From Fidelibacterota bacterium (lineage in GTDB: Bacteria; Fidelibacterota; UBA2242): 32,477 bases of DNA. How positions within the stretch are numbered: the stretch's first letter is position 1; the number at the start of each line of letters is the position of its first letter. A model generated the notes under the pieces. It was not told where the DNA came from and did not search any database. It saw nothing but the letters and a program-made list of their open reading frames with translations. Location of the stretch: contig JADHYC010000025.1 of the NCBI GenBank assembly GCA_016782645.1, positions 1-32,477 of the forward strand, read 5' to 3'. Positions 18,418 to 26,370 of this stretch are shown piece by piece. A program made the translations under genes and the position numbers.

Positions 18418-19782
18418 TTATTTTTTATTTATAAAATAAGCCGTAAAGAAGGCGAAGAAATTACATGAAAGACCTATAATAAGACCATCGATTCCGAATG
18501 GCTTCTTTAAAACGAAACTCCAAATAATTACACCTGCGATTCCTGCAATTGCGCCAATAAAGAACTGTTTCTTATTAGTATTTAAACCTAATATTGCTGA
18601 CACTAATGGTACTAAAATAACTGGAGACCAAAAATTATACGAATAAAGCAAAATGTCTAAAATGCTTTTAATTTTAATTGCAAAAACTATAGCAAAAACA
18701 CCTACAAATATTGTGATAATTCGTACTGCAAGTAGCTTCTGATTACTGCTCATTTCATGTTTCTTAAGCGGTGTTATAATATCATGGATAAATGCCACAG
18801 AAGCCGCATTTAAAAAGGAATCAGCTGAAGACATTACGATTGAAATCATACCCGCAATGACAATACCTTTTAACCCAACAGGTAAAACTTCATTTATAAC
18901 AAATGGCATGGATAGATTAGGATTAAGGTCAGGTTTAAGTGATAACGCCACTATGCCTATTAAACCGGTGATTGCAAAGAAGGGAAAAGAAAAAATTCCA
19001 CTCCATAAGGTACCTTTCACAGTATGTGTATAATCCTTTGCTAAAAAAAGTCTTTGTACATAAGGAGGTACTAAAGTTTCACCGAATAAAAAAGAAAGAA
19101 ATAAAACAATAAATTGTAGTAATGTTTTTTGAGTTCCCAGAAATGTAAAATGTGTTGCTGGTACTGAAAGCCTAATTGTATTCCACCCACCGGCATGATG
19201 AATACCGAAGATCAAAGTTAAAGGAATACCAATAGCAAGAACAATAAATTGGACTATGTCAGTAAAAACGACGGCACGCATACCGCCAATTGTAGAGTAA
19301 ATAATTACGATGCCACAGCCAATAAGAATCCCATATATTTGTGGAATTTTCAGAAAAATATTGAAAATATAACCGATGGCACCAACTTGTGCTCCAAGTA
19401 TTCCTGCACAAAGGATTACCGAGAATATTCCGGTTAAAATCTTAGCTATTTTCCCGTAGTTTCTAGACATTATGTCGCCGACAGAAATAGCCTCAGGGTA
19501 TTTATACATTTTAGGTGCAATGAATTGAGATACTAAAATTTCTTTGAAGCTAAAGCCCCAAAGTGCAAAAATGTTAACGATTCCGAAAAGGAAAACTTTC
19601 TCGGCATTACCCAATGAAAAGCCACCTCCGATAAAAGAGGCAGACAGAGTTGCGAAAATTATCCATGCACCGAAAGAACGACCTGCTACTGAAAACTGAT
19701 TAATATTTTTAATTCCTTTTCCTGCAAAAATTCCCAATGCAAGGATTCCAATCAGATAAATAATGATTATAACTTGATCCAT
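18418..19782 (-). CDS. Sodium:solute symporter (SSS family)
   Basis: A 454-residue integral membrane protein with about twelve to thirteen hydrophobic segments across its whole length. The N-terminal pattern FSVAGRSFGAWIIFATLSASFIGGG is the SSS family start (the region bearing Na+ ligands), and VMSSADSFLNAASVAFIHDI matches the later SSS signature. Family members carry sugars, polyols, amino acids, pantothenate or carboxylates with Na+. The sequence does not settle the substrate; the downstream inositol-monophosphatase-family gene makes a polyol or sugar plausible. It is the first gene of a two-gene minus-strand operon whose promoter should lie in the AT-rich divergent spacer 19783-19999 shared with tadA. 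Confidence 0.85.
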   Translation of the reverse strand: MDQVIIIIYLIGILALGIFAGKGIKNINQFSVAGRSFGAWIIFATLSASFIGGGFSLGNAEKVFLFGIVNIFALWGFSFKEILVSQFIAPKMYKYPEAISVGDIMSRNYGKIAKILTGIFSVILCAGILGAQVGAIGYIFNIFLKIPQIYGILIGCGIVIIYSTIGGMRAVVFTDIVQFIVLAIGIPLTLIFGIHHAGGWNTIRLSVPATHFTFLGTQKTLLQFIVLFLSFLFGETLVPPYVQRLFLAKDYTHTVKGTLWSGIFSFPFFAITGLIGIVALSLKPDLNPNLSMPFVINEVLPVGLKGIVIAGMISIVMSSADSFLNAASVAFIHDIITPLKKHEMSSNQKLLAVRIITIFVGVFAIVFAIKIKSILDILLYSYNFWSPVILVPLVSAILGLNTNKKQFFIGAIAGIAGVIIWSFVLKKPFGIDGLIIGLSCNFFAFFTAYFINKK

Positions 19783-19999
19783 ATATATTTTTCTTTTAAT
19801 TAGGTGGAATTTTTATTCATCTTATTATTCGATAACATTCATCAATTAATTTTTCTTTTGGGAATATACTTTATAAAAAGCCTTTTAATCAAGTACTTGC
19901 TGAAATCTCAAAATGTAAAAGTTTTTATATATTGATTTTTAATTTTTGTACATTTTTATATCTATAACATGTTAAATTACTTAAAATTGAAGAGTAAGT

Positions 20000-20485
20000 A
20001 TGATTAATAAAACTGATGAATACTGGATGACTTTTGCTTTAAAAGAAGCGGAAAAATCAATGGAAAAAGGGGAAATGCCCGTAGGTGCCATTATACTGCA
20101 TAGTAATAAAATAGTAGGGAAGGGGTATAACCTTCGAGAAACCTTGAAGGATCCTACTGCTCACGCAGAAATATTAGCGATAACCTCTGCGGCTGCTTCA
20201 TTAAATTCCTGGAGATTAGAAGATTGTACGTTGTATGTAACGCTTGAACCCTGTCCTATGTGTGCAGGCGCAATTCTTAATGCGCGTATTCCCAGAGTTG
20301 TTTTTGGTTCCTACGATAAAGCAGCTGGAATGTGTGGCTCGGTTGAAAATCTGTGTGACCAGAATCTTTTAAATCATAGAGCATTGGTAAAAGGCGGTGT
20401 GATGGAAGAGCAATGCAAATCCTTGATAGAGGCTTTTTTCCAATCGATGAGAAAAAGTAATAGCAACATTGAAAATACGTCATAA
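20000..20485 (+). CDS. tadA: tRNA adenosine(34) deaminase
   Basis: A 161-residue cytidine-deaminase-fold enzyme that converts A34 to inosine in tRNA-Arg(ACG). The zinc site is complete: H55-A-E57 with the proton-shuttling Glu, and P-C85-P-M-C88-A-G. Length and the MPVGAII opening match TadA. Its substrate gene, tRNA-Arg(ACG), is in the same window at 31173-31246, which supports the assignment. tRNA-Ser(CGA) follows 26 bp after the stop and may be co-transcribed. Confidence 0.93.
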   Translation: MINKTDEYWMTFALKEAEKSMEKGEMPVGAIILHSNKIVGKGYNLRETLKDPTAHAEILAITSAAASLNSWRLEDCTLYVTLEPCPMCAGAILNARIPRVVFGSYDKAAGMCGSVENLCDQNLLNHRALVKGGVMEEQCKSLIEAFFQSMRKSNSNIENTS

Positions 20486-20511
20486 AGAGATGTATATTAT
20501 AAAAGTTTTTT

Positions 20512-20603
20512 GGAGAGGTGGCAGAGTGGTTGAATGCGGCGGCCTCGAAAGTCGTTTTCCGGCAACCGCCGGGACGGGGGTTCAAATCCCTCCCTCTCCG
20601 CCA
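20512..20603 (+). tRNA. tRNA-Ser (anticodon CGA)
   Basis: A class II tRNA with a 7-bp acceptor stem (GGAGAGG with CCTCTCC), a long variable arm and a GGTTCAAATCC T-loop. The anticodon loop CTCGAAA gives CGA at 20546-20548. The 3' CCA is encoded (20601-20603). A partial copy of its 3' end recurs at 21089-21104, on the far side of the GIY-YIG gene. Confidence 0.95.
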
Positions 20604-20639
20604 CTCTACACTGCGTTACGAGTAGCAAGCTAATCTTCA

Positions 20640-20730
20640 CTTCGTTATTTATTTATCGCCTGCCTGTCGTAACGATCTACCTGTCGTAGCGACAGTGTAG
20701 ACAGGTAGTACAGACAGGTAATTTATGTAG
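20640..20730 (+). repeat. Left 91-bp direct repeat flanking the GIY-YIG gene
   Basis: This 91-bp segment aligns without gaps to 21185-21275, and most positions are identical. Together with the tRNA 3'-end repeat (20586-20625 versus 21089-21128) it places direct repeats on both sides of the GIY-YIG gene. The segment contains nested palindromes: CTGTCG-TAG-CGACAG and the outer ACCTGTC...GACAGGT (20679-20706). Confidence 0.85.
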
Positions 20731-20811
20731 ATAGGCGAATGGCAGACAAATCTACTTCTTGCAATTTGTGCGTCGTAATGGAATAAAACTCACAGAAAGC
20801 GACAATTAACT

Positions 20812-21051
20812 ATGTGGGTTGTGTATATTATTAAATCTGAGGAAGGATTAATTTATATAGGAATCACTAAAAATCTTGAAAAAAGACTTCAAGAACACAA
20901 TTCTGGTCATAGTTATTATACTAAACGAGGTAGTAATTGGAAGATAATTTATACAGAAAGTTATGATAGCTCTAACGAAGTAAGAAAACGTGAAAAATAT
21001 TTTAAGAATAATGCAAGTAAGGAGTGGTTAAGAAGAAGGGGAATATTATAG
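20812..21051 (+). CDS. Small GIY-YIG nuclease-domain protein
   Basis: A 79-residue single-domain protein of the GIY-YIG superfamily (UvrC/YhbQ-like). The signature reads VVYIIKSEEGLIYIGITKNL, where VYII and YIGIT are the two motif halves. Then come R25 in KRLQEHN, the H-N-x-G stretch and a final RKREKYFK helix with the expected Glu. Standalone proteins of this size are common in Bacteroidetes-like and uncultured genomes, often beside RNA genes; their function is unknown. It lies 208 bp after tRNA-Ser and is flanked on both sides by direct repeats including a copy of the tRNA 3' end. That suggests a small mobile or homing-like unit (inference). No strong ribosome site is visible. Confidence 0.87.
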   Translation: MWVVYIIKSEEGLIYIGITKNLEKRLQEHNSGHSYYTKRGSNWKIIYTESYDSSNEVRKREKYFKNNASKEWLRRRGIL

Positions 21052-21065
21052 GCAGTTCGACTTGT

Positions 21066-21088
21066 CTTTCGTAACGTAGTGTAGAAAG
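21066..21088. repeat. Small hairpin of the TCGTARCG...GTGTAGA family
   Basis: CTTTCGTAACG-TAGTGTAGAAAG has complementary ends CTTTC/GAAAG around a core related to the flanking repeats (TCGTAGCG...GTGTAGA). It lies between the GIY-YIG stop codon and the duplicated tRNA 3' end. Confidence 0.5.
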
Positions 21089-21128
21089 ATCCCTCCCTCT
21101 CCGCTACTCTACACTACGTTATGATGAA
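21089..21128 (+). repeat. Duplicated tRNA-Ser 3' end plus downstream flank
   Basis: Positions 21089-21104 (ATCCCTCCCTCTCCGC) repeat the 3' end of tRNA-Ser at 20586-20601, and similarity continues through CTACTCTACACTACGTTATGA (compare 20602-20622). The encoded CCA is altered to CTA. It looks like a target duplication or att-like remnant on the far side of the GIY-YIG gene. Confidence 0.75.
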
Positions 21129-21184
21129 CAAGCCAATTTTCGTCCTGAAATGCATCGGAATTACGAATGACATGCCAATCTACG

Positions 21185-21275
21185 CTTCGCTATTTATCTA
21201 CTGCCTGCCTGTTGTAACGATCTACCTGTCGTAGCGACAGTGTAGACAGGCAGTACAAACAGGTAGTTTATGTAG
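21185..21275 (+). repeat. Right 91-bp direct repeat flanking the GIY-YIG gene
   Basis: Gap-free partner of 20640-20730. It carries the same CCTGTC...GACAGG hairpin (21225-21250). Weaker similarity runs on to about 21295, up to the end of the permease gene. Confidence 0.85.
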
Positions 21276-21291
21276 CGACTGGTAAGCAAAT

Positions 21292-23163
21292 TTACTCTTT
21301 TTCACGTCGTCTTGTTGCAAGAAGTATAATATCACGCAATTGCTCGATATTTTTTGCATGCAACCAGTCTTTGTCAAAATCCGCACCATGTGCTACTTGC
21401 GCAATTGCAGAAAGTGCACGCAGATGGAAGTTTCTTTCATCACGGGAGCCGACCAATACAAAAACAGCATAAACAGGCGGCATACTTTCAATAAAATTAA
21501 TACCTGCTTCACATCTTGCAATAAGCAAATCGAATTTATTCTCCCCATCAATAGTTATATGTGGAATCGCTAATCCCGGTCGTATTGTTGTTGTTGACTC
21601 TTTCTCACGCTCAATAAAAGAATCAAACAATTCTCTGGGATCAATATCCAATCTATTTGCAATTTTGTCTGCAATAATTGTGAAAAAATCCTTAAGTGAA
21701 GTTTGTTTACCTATATCAATTATCTCACATTTTTTCACCAATTTATCAAACCTGTCCTCGATTATCTTATCACGCTCCCTTAAAATCTCGCCTAATTCTG
21801 CATGTAACGAATCACCGGCAATATCTTTAGCAGTAACACGCTCAACTATATGTATCAGAGCAGATTTTGATTTTGCCCTCCCACGAATATAAATTCTATG
21901 CCATAATAGGCATAAAATAACGAATCCTATCGTTGTAAAAAGTGCAACACTTCCCATTTTATAAATAAAAAAACCATAACTGATAATCCCAATTATTTGT
22001 ATCCATGGATATAAGGGTGAAATAAAAGTAGGTTTATAATTTAAAATCTTACTTTCACGCATAATAACACAAGCAAGTAATACGAAAACAAACAATAAGA
22101 TCTTCATAGTAGAGGCAACTTTTACAAGTTTTTCAAGGTCCAGAAAGAGAATAACCACTATCATAAAAATCCCGGTAAATATTATGGAATAGTGTGGGGT
22201 ATTGAATCGCTTATTTACTTTTGCAAAAAATCCCGGTAAAAACTGATCTCTACTCATTGCCACAGGAAAGCGTGATGCAGATAAGATACCGGCATTGGCA
22301 GTAGAGATAAACGCAAATATGGCAGCAAATGCCATAATTACGCCGCCAATTGAGCCAAAAATTTTAGTTCCGCCAATTGATACAGGAATAAATGAACCCG
22401 CAAATTCGTGTCTATCAAGCAAACCGACTGTAATAAAAATTGTCGATCCATAAAGAGCCAGTACAACACAAAATGCTAATATCATCCCAAATGGTATATT
22501 CCTGGTTGGATTCTTGACTTCTTCAGCAATACTTGAAATCTTCGTCAGTCCTCCAAATGATATAAAAACCATACCAACTGCGGCAAATACTGCACTTCGA
22601 TCAGATATCATAAATGGGATATAACGGTGAACATTGAGCGACATCACTCCTCGAAAAATATACAATAGCAGCAAAGCGATAAGAATGAATACAAGGAAAA
22701 CCTGAACTTTACCTGTGATTTTAACACTTACCACATTAAGAATTGTAAAAAACACACAGAGCCCAACAGCAATGAGTTTTATCTGCATCTCAGTAATACC
22801 TGGGTTAATCAAGGTTATAAATATACTAATACCAACTAAAGCAAATGCACTTTTTAAACTGAGTGAAAACCAGCTTGCGAATCCACCTATAGTACCCGCA
22901 ACTGAACCCATACTACGTTCAATAAAAAAGTAACTCCCTCCTGCTTTAGGCATTGCGGTAGTCAGTTCCGCTTTAGAAAACAGGGCAGGAAGAATAAATA
23001 TCCCTGCCAGAATATAGACCAGGATAACCGCAGGACCGACTTTGGCATAGATTATTCCTGGTAAGACAAACAAACCGGAACTGATCATTGCCCCAGCAGC
23101 AATACAGAAAACATCTGTACAACTCAGCTGGCGGATTAATTTCTCAGGGTGATTACCATGCAT
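21292..23163 (-). CDS. APC-family amino acid permease fused to a PTS EIIA-like domain
   Basis: A 623-residue fusion. Residues about 1-430 are an APC-superfamily permease with roughly twelve hydrophobic segments: the opening SCTDVFCIAAGAMISSGLFVLPG carries the unwound TM1 Gly-rich motif, followed by PKAGGSYFFIERSMGS. After a charged linker, residues about 475-620 resemble PTS EIIA type 2 domains (mannitol/fructose or nitrogen PTS): GLAIPH has the phosphoacceptor-like His535, and H580 in FHLRALSAIAQ is the second conserved His. The permease may therefore be regulated by phosphorylation or PII/EIIA-like sensing (inference). No EI or HPr gene is in the window. A decayed copy of its N-terminus lies at 30120-30414. 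The start is the ATG at 23163; the ribosome site is weak. Confidence 0.87.
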   Translation of the reverse strand: MHGNHPEKLIRQLSCTDVFCIAAGAMISSGLFVLPGIIYAKVGPAVILVYILAGIFILPALFSKAELTTAMPKAGGSYFFIERSMGSVAGTIGGFASWFSLSLKSAFALVGISIFITLINPGITEMQIKLIAVGLCVFFTILNVVSVKITGKVQVFLVFILIALLLLYIFRGVMSLNVHRYIPFMISDRSAVFAAVGMVFISFGGLTKISSIAEEVKNPTRNIPFGMILAFCVVLALYGSTIFITVGLLDRHEFAGSFIPVSIGGTKIFGSIGGVIMAFAAIFAFISTANAGILSASRFPVAMSRDQFLPGFFAKVNKRFNTPHYSIIFTGIFMIVVILFLDLEKLVKVASTMKILLFVFVLLACVIMRESKILNYKPTFISPLYPWIQIIGIISYGFFIYKMGSVALFTTIGFVILCLLWHRIYIRGRAKSKSALIHIVERVTAKDIAGDSLHAELGEILRERDKIIEDRFDKLVKKCEIIDIGKQTSLKDFFTIIADKIANRLDIDPRELFDSFIEREKESTTTIRPGLAIPHITIDGENKFDLLIARCEAGINFIESMPPVYAVFVLVGSRDERNFHLRALSAIAQVAHGADFDKDWLHAKNIEQLRDIILLATRRREKE

Positions 23164-23256
23164 AGTCTATCTATCTAATAATACTATCTTCTAATTTCCA
23201 TTTCCACCTCCATCTATAAAAATATAAACTCGATTCATATATCAAACAACCTTTTC

Positions 23257-23273
23257 AACGATTTTAAATCGTT
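23257..23273. promoter_or_regulatory. Perfect palindrome upstream of the permease gene
   Basis: AACGATTT-T-AAATCGTT is a perfect 8+1+8 palindrome about 95 bp upstream of the permease start. It is a candidate operator or transcription-start hairpin. The spacing suits promoter-proximal regulation, but no regulator is visible nearby. Confidence 0.35.
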
Positions 23274-23990
23274 TAAATTTTTACGATTGGATATTGATTA
23301 AGAAATACGATTTACTTTTATAAAGTAATGGTTATAATCATTTTGAAATATTAAATATTTAATATGAAATACAAATGTGTTTTAACTACAACTAAGAAGA
23401 ATACCAATTCGATATAAAGTAAATTTGACACTTTAAAAGATGATATTTATACCTAATAGGAACTTTAATATTCAGTTTTATAAGAGATTTTGAATTTTCT
23501 TCGTCATTTTACTCACCTTCTATAATTCGTTAATATTTATAAACTCAGCGATTCCTGCTTTTCAATTCTTGCATGTTTTTACACCTCTTTCTTGTACGAG
23601 TAAGCTTCTACTATAACTGGTTATATTTTTCAAATTGGTAAAAGATTATTGTGATTGTAGAAGTCATTTCCCAAATATATCAAGATGAGGGTTTTCTTAC
23701 TGAGTCTCAACTTCGGCACAAATAACTTGAATGTTCATAAACTAAATAATGGAGTAAATATCAGGTTGATTTCTTTTGGGAGATATTTTCAGAAGAACTT
23801 TTGTAACTCGCTAAATGTTATTAAATTTCCAATGCAAGAAGAATTAAGATTGTATAAATGCGAAACAGATGATAAATCAAGCAATAGAACAAACCAAGCT
23901 CAATGAAGAATTGGTTCACTAATTTCCTTTATGTTTCAATTTTTTGCAAAATTCACTATCTTTAAATGAGAATGTAATTGTGAAGAAAAT
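23274..23990. other. Gene-poor AT-rich stretch
   Basis: About 700 bp without a convincing gene. One 73-codon frame (23685-23906, plus strand) lacks a ribosome site and shows no recognisable motif, so I do not call it. I see no tRNA, riboswitch or ribosomal RNA signature here. The region should contain the promoter of the downstream small Cys-rich gene. Confidence 0.5.
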
Positions 23991-24167
23991 ATGAAGTTTT
24001 GTGATCTTAGTTGTGAATATGCTCGATTTCCGGACAAACTTTCCGACGGCTCATATACTTGCAGGACTTTTATTGCTCTATATTGCGAAAAATTGGGGAG
24101 ATTAGTAAATAAGAATGGAGTATGTCAGGCAGAATTGGAGGATGTGGAAAAAGAAGAAGTTGAATAA
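23991..24167 (+). CDS. Small Cys-rich protein (58 residues), unrecognised family
   Basis: A complete small frame with ATG at 23991 and TAA at 24165. Five cysteines occur at residues 4, 8, 24, 32 and 45 (C-x3-C, then C-x7-C, then C), in FCDLSC, YTCRTFIALYCEKLGRLV and KNGVCQ. The tail is acidic (ELEDVEKEEVE). Such regular cysteines with hydrophobic and basic residues between them suggest a metal or Fe-S binding mini-protein (inference). There is no signal peptide. The composition is unlike random translation of the AT-rich spacer, which favours a true gene. A weak GAAG ribosome-like site precedes it. It is 99 bp upstream of the C1 peptidase gene on the same strand. Confidence 0.6.
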   Translation: MKFCDLSCEYARFPDKLSDGSYTCRTFIALYCEKLGRLVNKNGVCQAELEDVEKEEVE

Positions 24168-24266
24168 TACCTTTTATTTAAGCATCTTTTTTCTCAAGTA
24201 GTATAGACTTTTGCTATTAAATTTATGTATTGTTTGGTTTCTAAATAAAGTAGAAGGAGAAGCACA

Positions 24267-25544
24267 ATGAAAAAAGTTTTAACTGTTTTGGTAGTGATAT
24301 TAATGGTCTCTACTTTGTTCGGACAAACCGACAAAGTAAAGTATATCAAAAGGTACTATGATCCTGTTCTTAAAGAAATGAGAGAACAAGCAGATCATGA
24401 AAAAGCAATCGAAGATTCTATTACTGTGGAAATTCGAAAACGTCAGAAAGAACGAAAAGATAAAGAGAGAGAAGAAAAGAAATCTCTTCGTTTCGAATTT
24501 AAAGGTATAAAAAAGCCAAAATCCCCTGATGTTTTTGAAAAAGCATTTCACTTCCCACCTGTTCCTCAATATCGAACCGGTACATGCTGGTGTTTTTGCA
24601 CAACATCTTTCATAGAGTCTGAAATTTATCGACTAACTGAGGAAAAGATAAAACTTTCGGAAATGCATACAGTGTATTACGAATATATAGAAAAAGTTCG
24701 TCGCTATGTCAATGAAAGAGGTGATTCTGAATTTGGGCAAGGTTCCGAGTCTAATGCAGTCTTCCGGATTATTAAAGAACACGGTATGGTACCTATTGAT
24801 GTTTACCCAGGACTTATCAACAATGATAAACATGAGCATTCTCATATGTTCGATGAAATAAATAATTATCTGAAATATATAAACGAACATAATTACTGGG
24901 ATGAAAATGAGATTATCTCCACAGTCAAAATTATATTAAACAAGTATTTAGGTGTTCCCCCCGAATCATTTAAATACAAAGGCAAAAAAACGACTCCTCT
25001 GAATTTTATGAATAAAGTGCTGAAAATAAACCTGGATGACTATATTGATGTAATGTCAACTTCATCGATTCCATTTTATACTAAAGGCGAATTTAAGGTA
25101 CCTGATAACTGGTGGCATGATGAAAATTACTACAATGTTCCTTTGGATGTGTGGTACAAAATAATTAAAGACGCTGTTAAAAGGGGCTATACCGTTGCAA
25201 TCGGTGGAGATGTAAGTGAACCGGGATATAATGGATTTGAGGACGCAGCATTTGTACCTGATTTTGACATACCACAACAATATATTAATCAGGATTCAAG
25301 AGAATTCAGATTTTACAACCACTCCACAGCTGATGATCACGGTATTCATATTGTAGGATATATAACAATAGGAAAAGGTAATAAAAAACGTGATTGGTTT
25401 TTGATTAAGGATTCTGCGAGAAGTTCACGTCATGGAAAGTATAAAGGCTACTATTTCTATCGTGATGACTATATAAAACTTAAAATGCTAACATTTACCG
25501 TTCATAAAGATATGATGAAGAAAATACTGAAAAAATTTGGTTAG
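24267..25544 (+). CDS. Secreted C1B-type (bleomycin-hydrolase-like) cysteine peptidase
   Basis: A 425-residue protein with a signal peptide (LTVLVVILMVSTLFGQ) and a strong AGAAGGAGAA ribosome site. Catalytic features: oxyanion Gln101 and nucleophile Cys107 in PQYRTGTCWCFCTTSF (Q-x5-C, as in papain), and the catalytic His in DDHGIHIVGY. The third member, usually Asn in K-N-S-W/G, reads as Asp in IKDSARSS, a departure from the family. Residues about 25-75 form a highly charged helical linker after the signal peptide. Bleomycin-hydrolase-like enzymes are aminopeptidases and are usually cytoplasmic, so an exported version suggests extracellular or periplasmic peptide processing. Neighbouring small Cys-rich protein may or may not be related. 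Confidence 0.85.
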   Translation: MKKVLTVLVVILMVSTLFGQTDKVKYIKRYYDPVLKEMREQADHEKAIEDSITVEIRKRQKERKDKEREEKKSLRFEFKGIKKPKSPDVFEKAFHFPPVPQYRTGTCWCFCTTSFIESEIYRLTEEKIKLSEMHTVYYEYIEKVRRYVNERGDSEFGQGSESNAVFRIIKEHGMVPIDVYPGLINNDKHEHSHMFDEINNYLKYINEHNYWDENEIISTVKIILNKYLGVPPESFKYKGKKTTPLNFMNKVLKINLDDYIDVMSTSSIPFYTKGEFKVPDNWWHDENYYNVPLDVWYKIIKDAVKRGYTVAIGGDVSEPGYNGFEDAAFVPDFDIPQQYINQDSREFRFYNHSTADDHGIHIVGYITIGKGNKKRDWFLIKDSARSSRHGKYKGYYFYRDDYIKLKMLTFTVHKDMMKKILKKFG

Positions 25545-25567
25545 AATTTCATTATAGTTATAGTTCC

Positions 25568-26023
25568 TTAAGCGGATTTATTACAATATGAATCTGACAA
25601 ACGGAGGATAGCTCTCAACCATAAATATCCAATTATACAACCTATGACATAATAAAAGAAATCCCACCATATGAAGTCGGTTCCTATTAAAGTTCTACCA
25701 ATGAAAGATCTTCGAATCCATTCAAGAAAGGCTGGATGCCATAGTTGAAGAGTTTTTAAAAAGGACGTTGCAATAAAAACGACAATTGCGATTTTTAGTG
25801 GGGGGGTGGTGGGAGTAAATAAAAATATCACCAGACACCAGAAGATTTCATAAAGTATCGCTCCACCATAATTATGAAACCAAATTTCTCCTGGTCCAGT
25901 ATAGAATTTAGTGACAAAACCAAGAGGAGTTACAATTAATAAAGAAATAATTATCCACATACGATAAATAAAAAAGTCATTTTTCATGTATTTAAAACTT
26001 ATGAAATATTTCATATTATTCAA
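25568..26023 (-). CDS. DUF2809-like integral membrane protein
   Basis: A 151-residue membrane protein with four hydrophobic segments. The layout PLGFVTKFYTGPGEIWFHNYGGAILYEIFWCLVI, then LQLWHPAFLEWIRRSFIGRTLIGTDFIWWDFFYYVIGCIIGY, fits DUF2809: a G-rich loop followed by W-x-x-x-x-x-GxxxY and the late F-x-W-x-D-x-x-x-Y-x-x-G. The function of the family is unknown. It converges on the C1 peptidase gene with a 23-bp gap. Confidence 0.7.
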   Translation of the reverse strand: MNNMKYFISFKYMKNDFFIYRMWIIISLLIVTPLGFVTKFYTGPGEIWFHNYGGAILYEIFWCLVIFLFTPTTPPLKIAIVVFIATSFLKTLQLWHPAFLEWIRRSFIGRTLIGTDFIWWDFFYYVIGCIIGYLWLRAILRLSDSYCNKSA

Positions 26024-26117
26024 CTACTATATACTCAACAAGAATAAAGAATCGATATTTAAAATTATTGCATAAACTTTATAAACTGGTTAAATTTTAT
26101 TTGGTTTTTTATGATAT

Positions 26118-26190
26118 GCGAGAGTAGCTCAGTTGGTAGAGCCCCACGTTGCCAACGTGGTTGTCGCGGGTTCGAGTCCCGTCTCTCGCT
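26118..26190 (+). tRNA. tRNA-Gly (anticodon GCC)
   Basis: Cloverleaf with acceptor stem GCGAGAG/CTCTCGC, D-arm GCTCAGTTGGTAGAGC, anticodon stem CCACG/CGTGG around loop TTGCCAA (GCC at 26151-26153), and T-loop GGTTCGAGTCC. The 3' CCA is not encoded. Confidence 0.96.
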
Positions 26191-26370
26191 CTAAACTTAT
26201 AATTGATTACATAGAATCTATATATAAAAACTTCGTTTTATTGGCTTATTCTTTTAATATTACTTGAGTATGATGTTAAAAAATGCGATTCGATATATCT
26301 TACAAAATGTACAAAAAGTTATCTCCGTTGATAAATAAGAAAAATTCACCTAACTTTCTCCAGTTTTATT

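Noticed and set aside
20277-20585. Minus-strand 102-codon frame opposite tadA and tRNA-Ser
   Set aside because: Overlaps tadA and the tRNA on the other strand and shows no motif.
20640-21275. A CRISPR array
   Set aside because: Only two long repeats flank a coding gene; there are no regular short repeats with spacers and no cas genes.
23685-23906. Plus-strand 73-codon frame in the long spacer
   Set aside because: No ribosome site, no motif, and AT-driven composition; kept as unassigned spacer.
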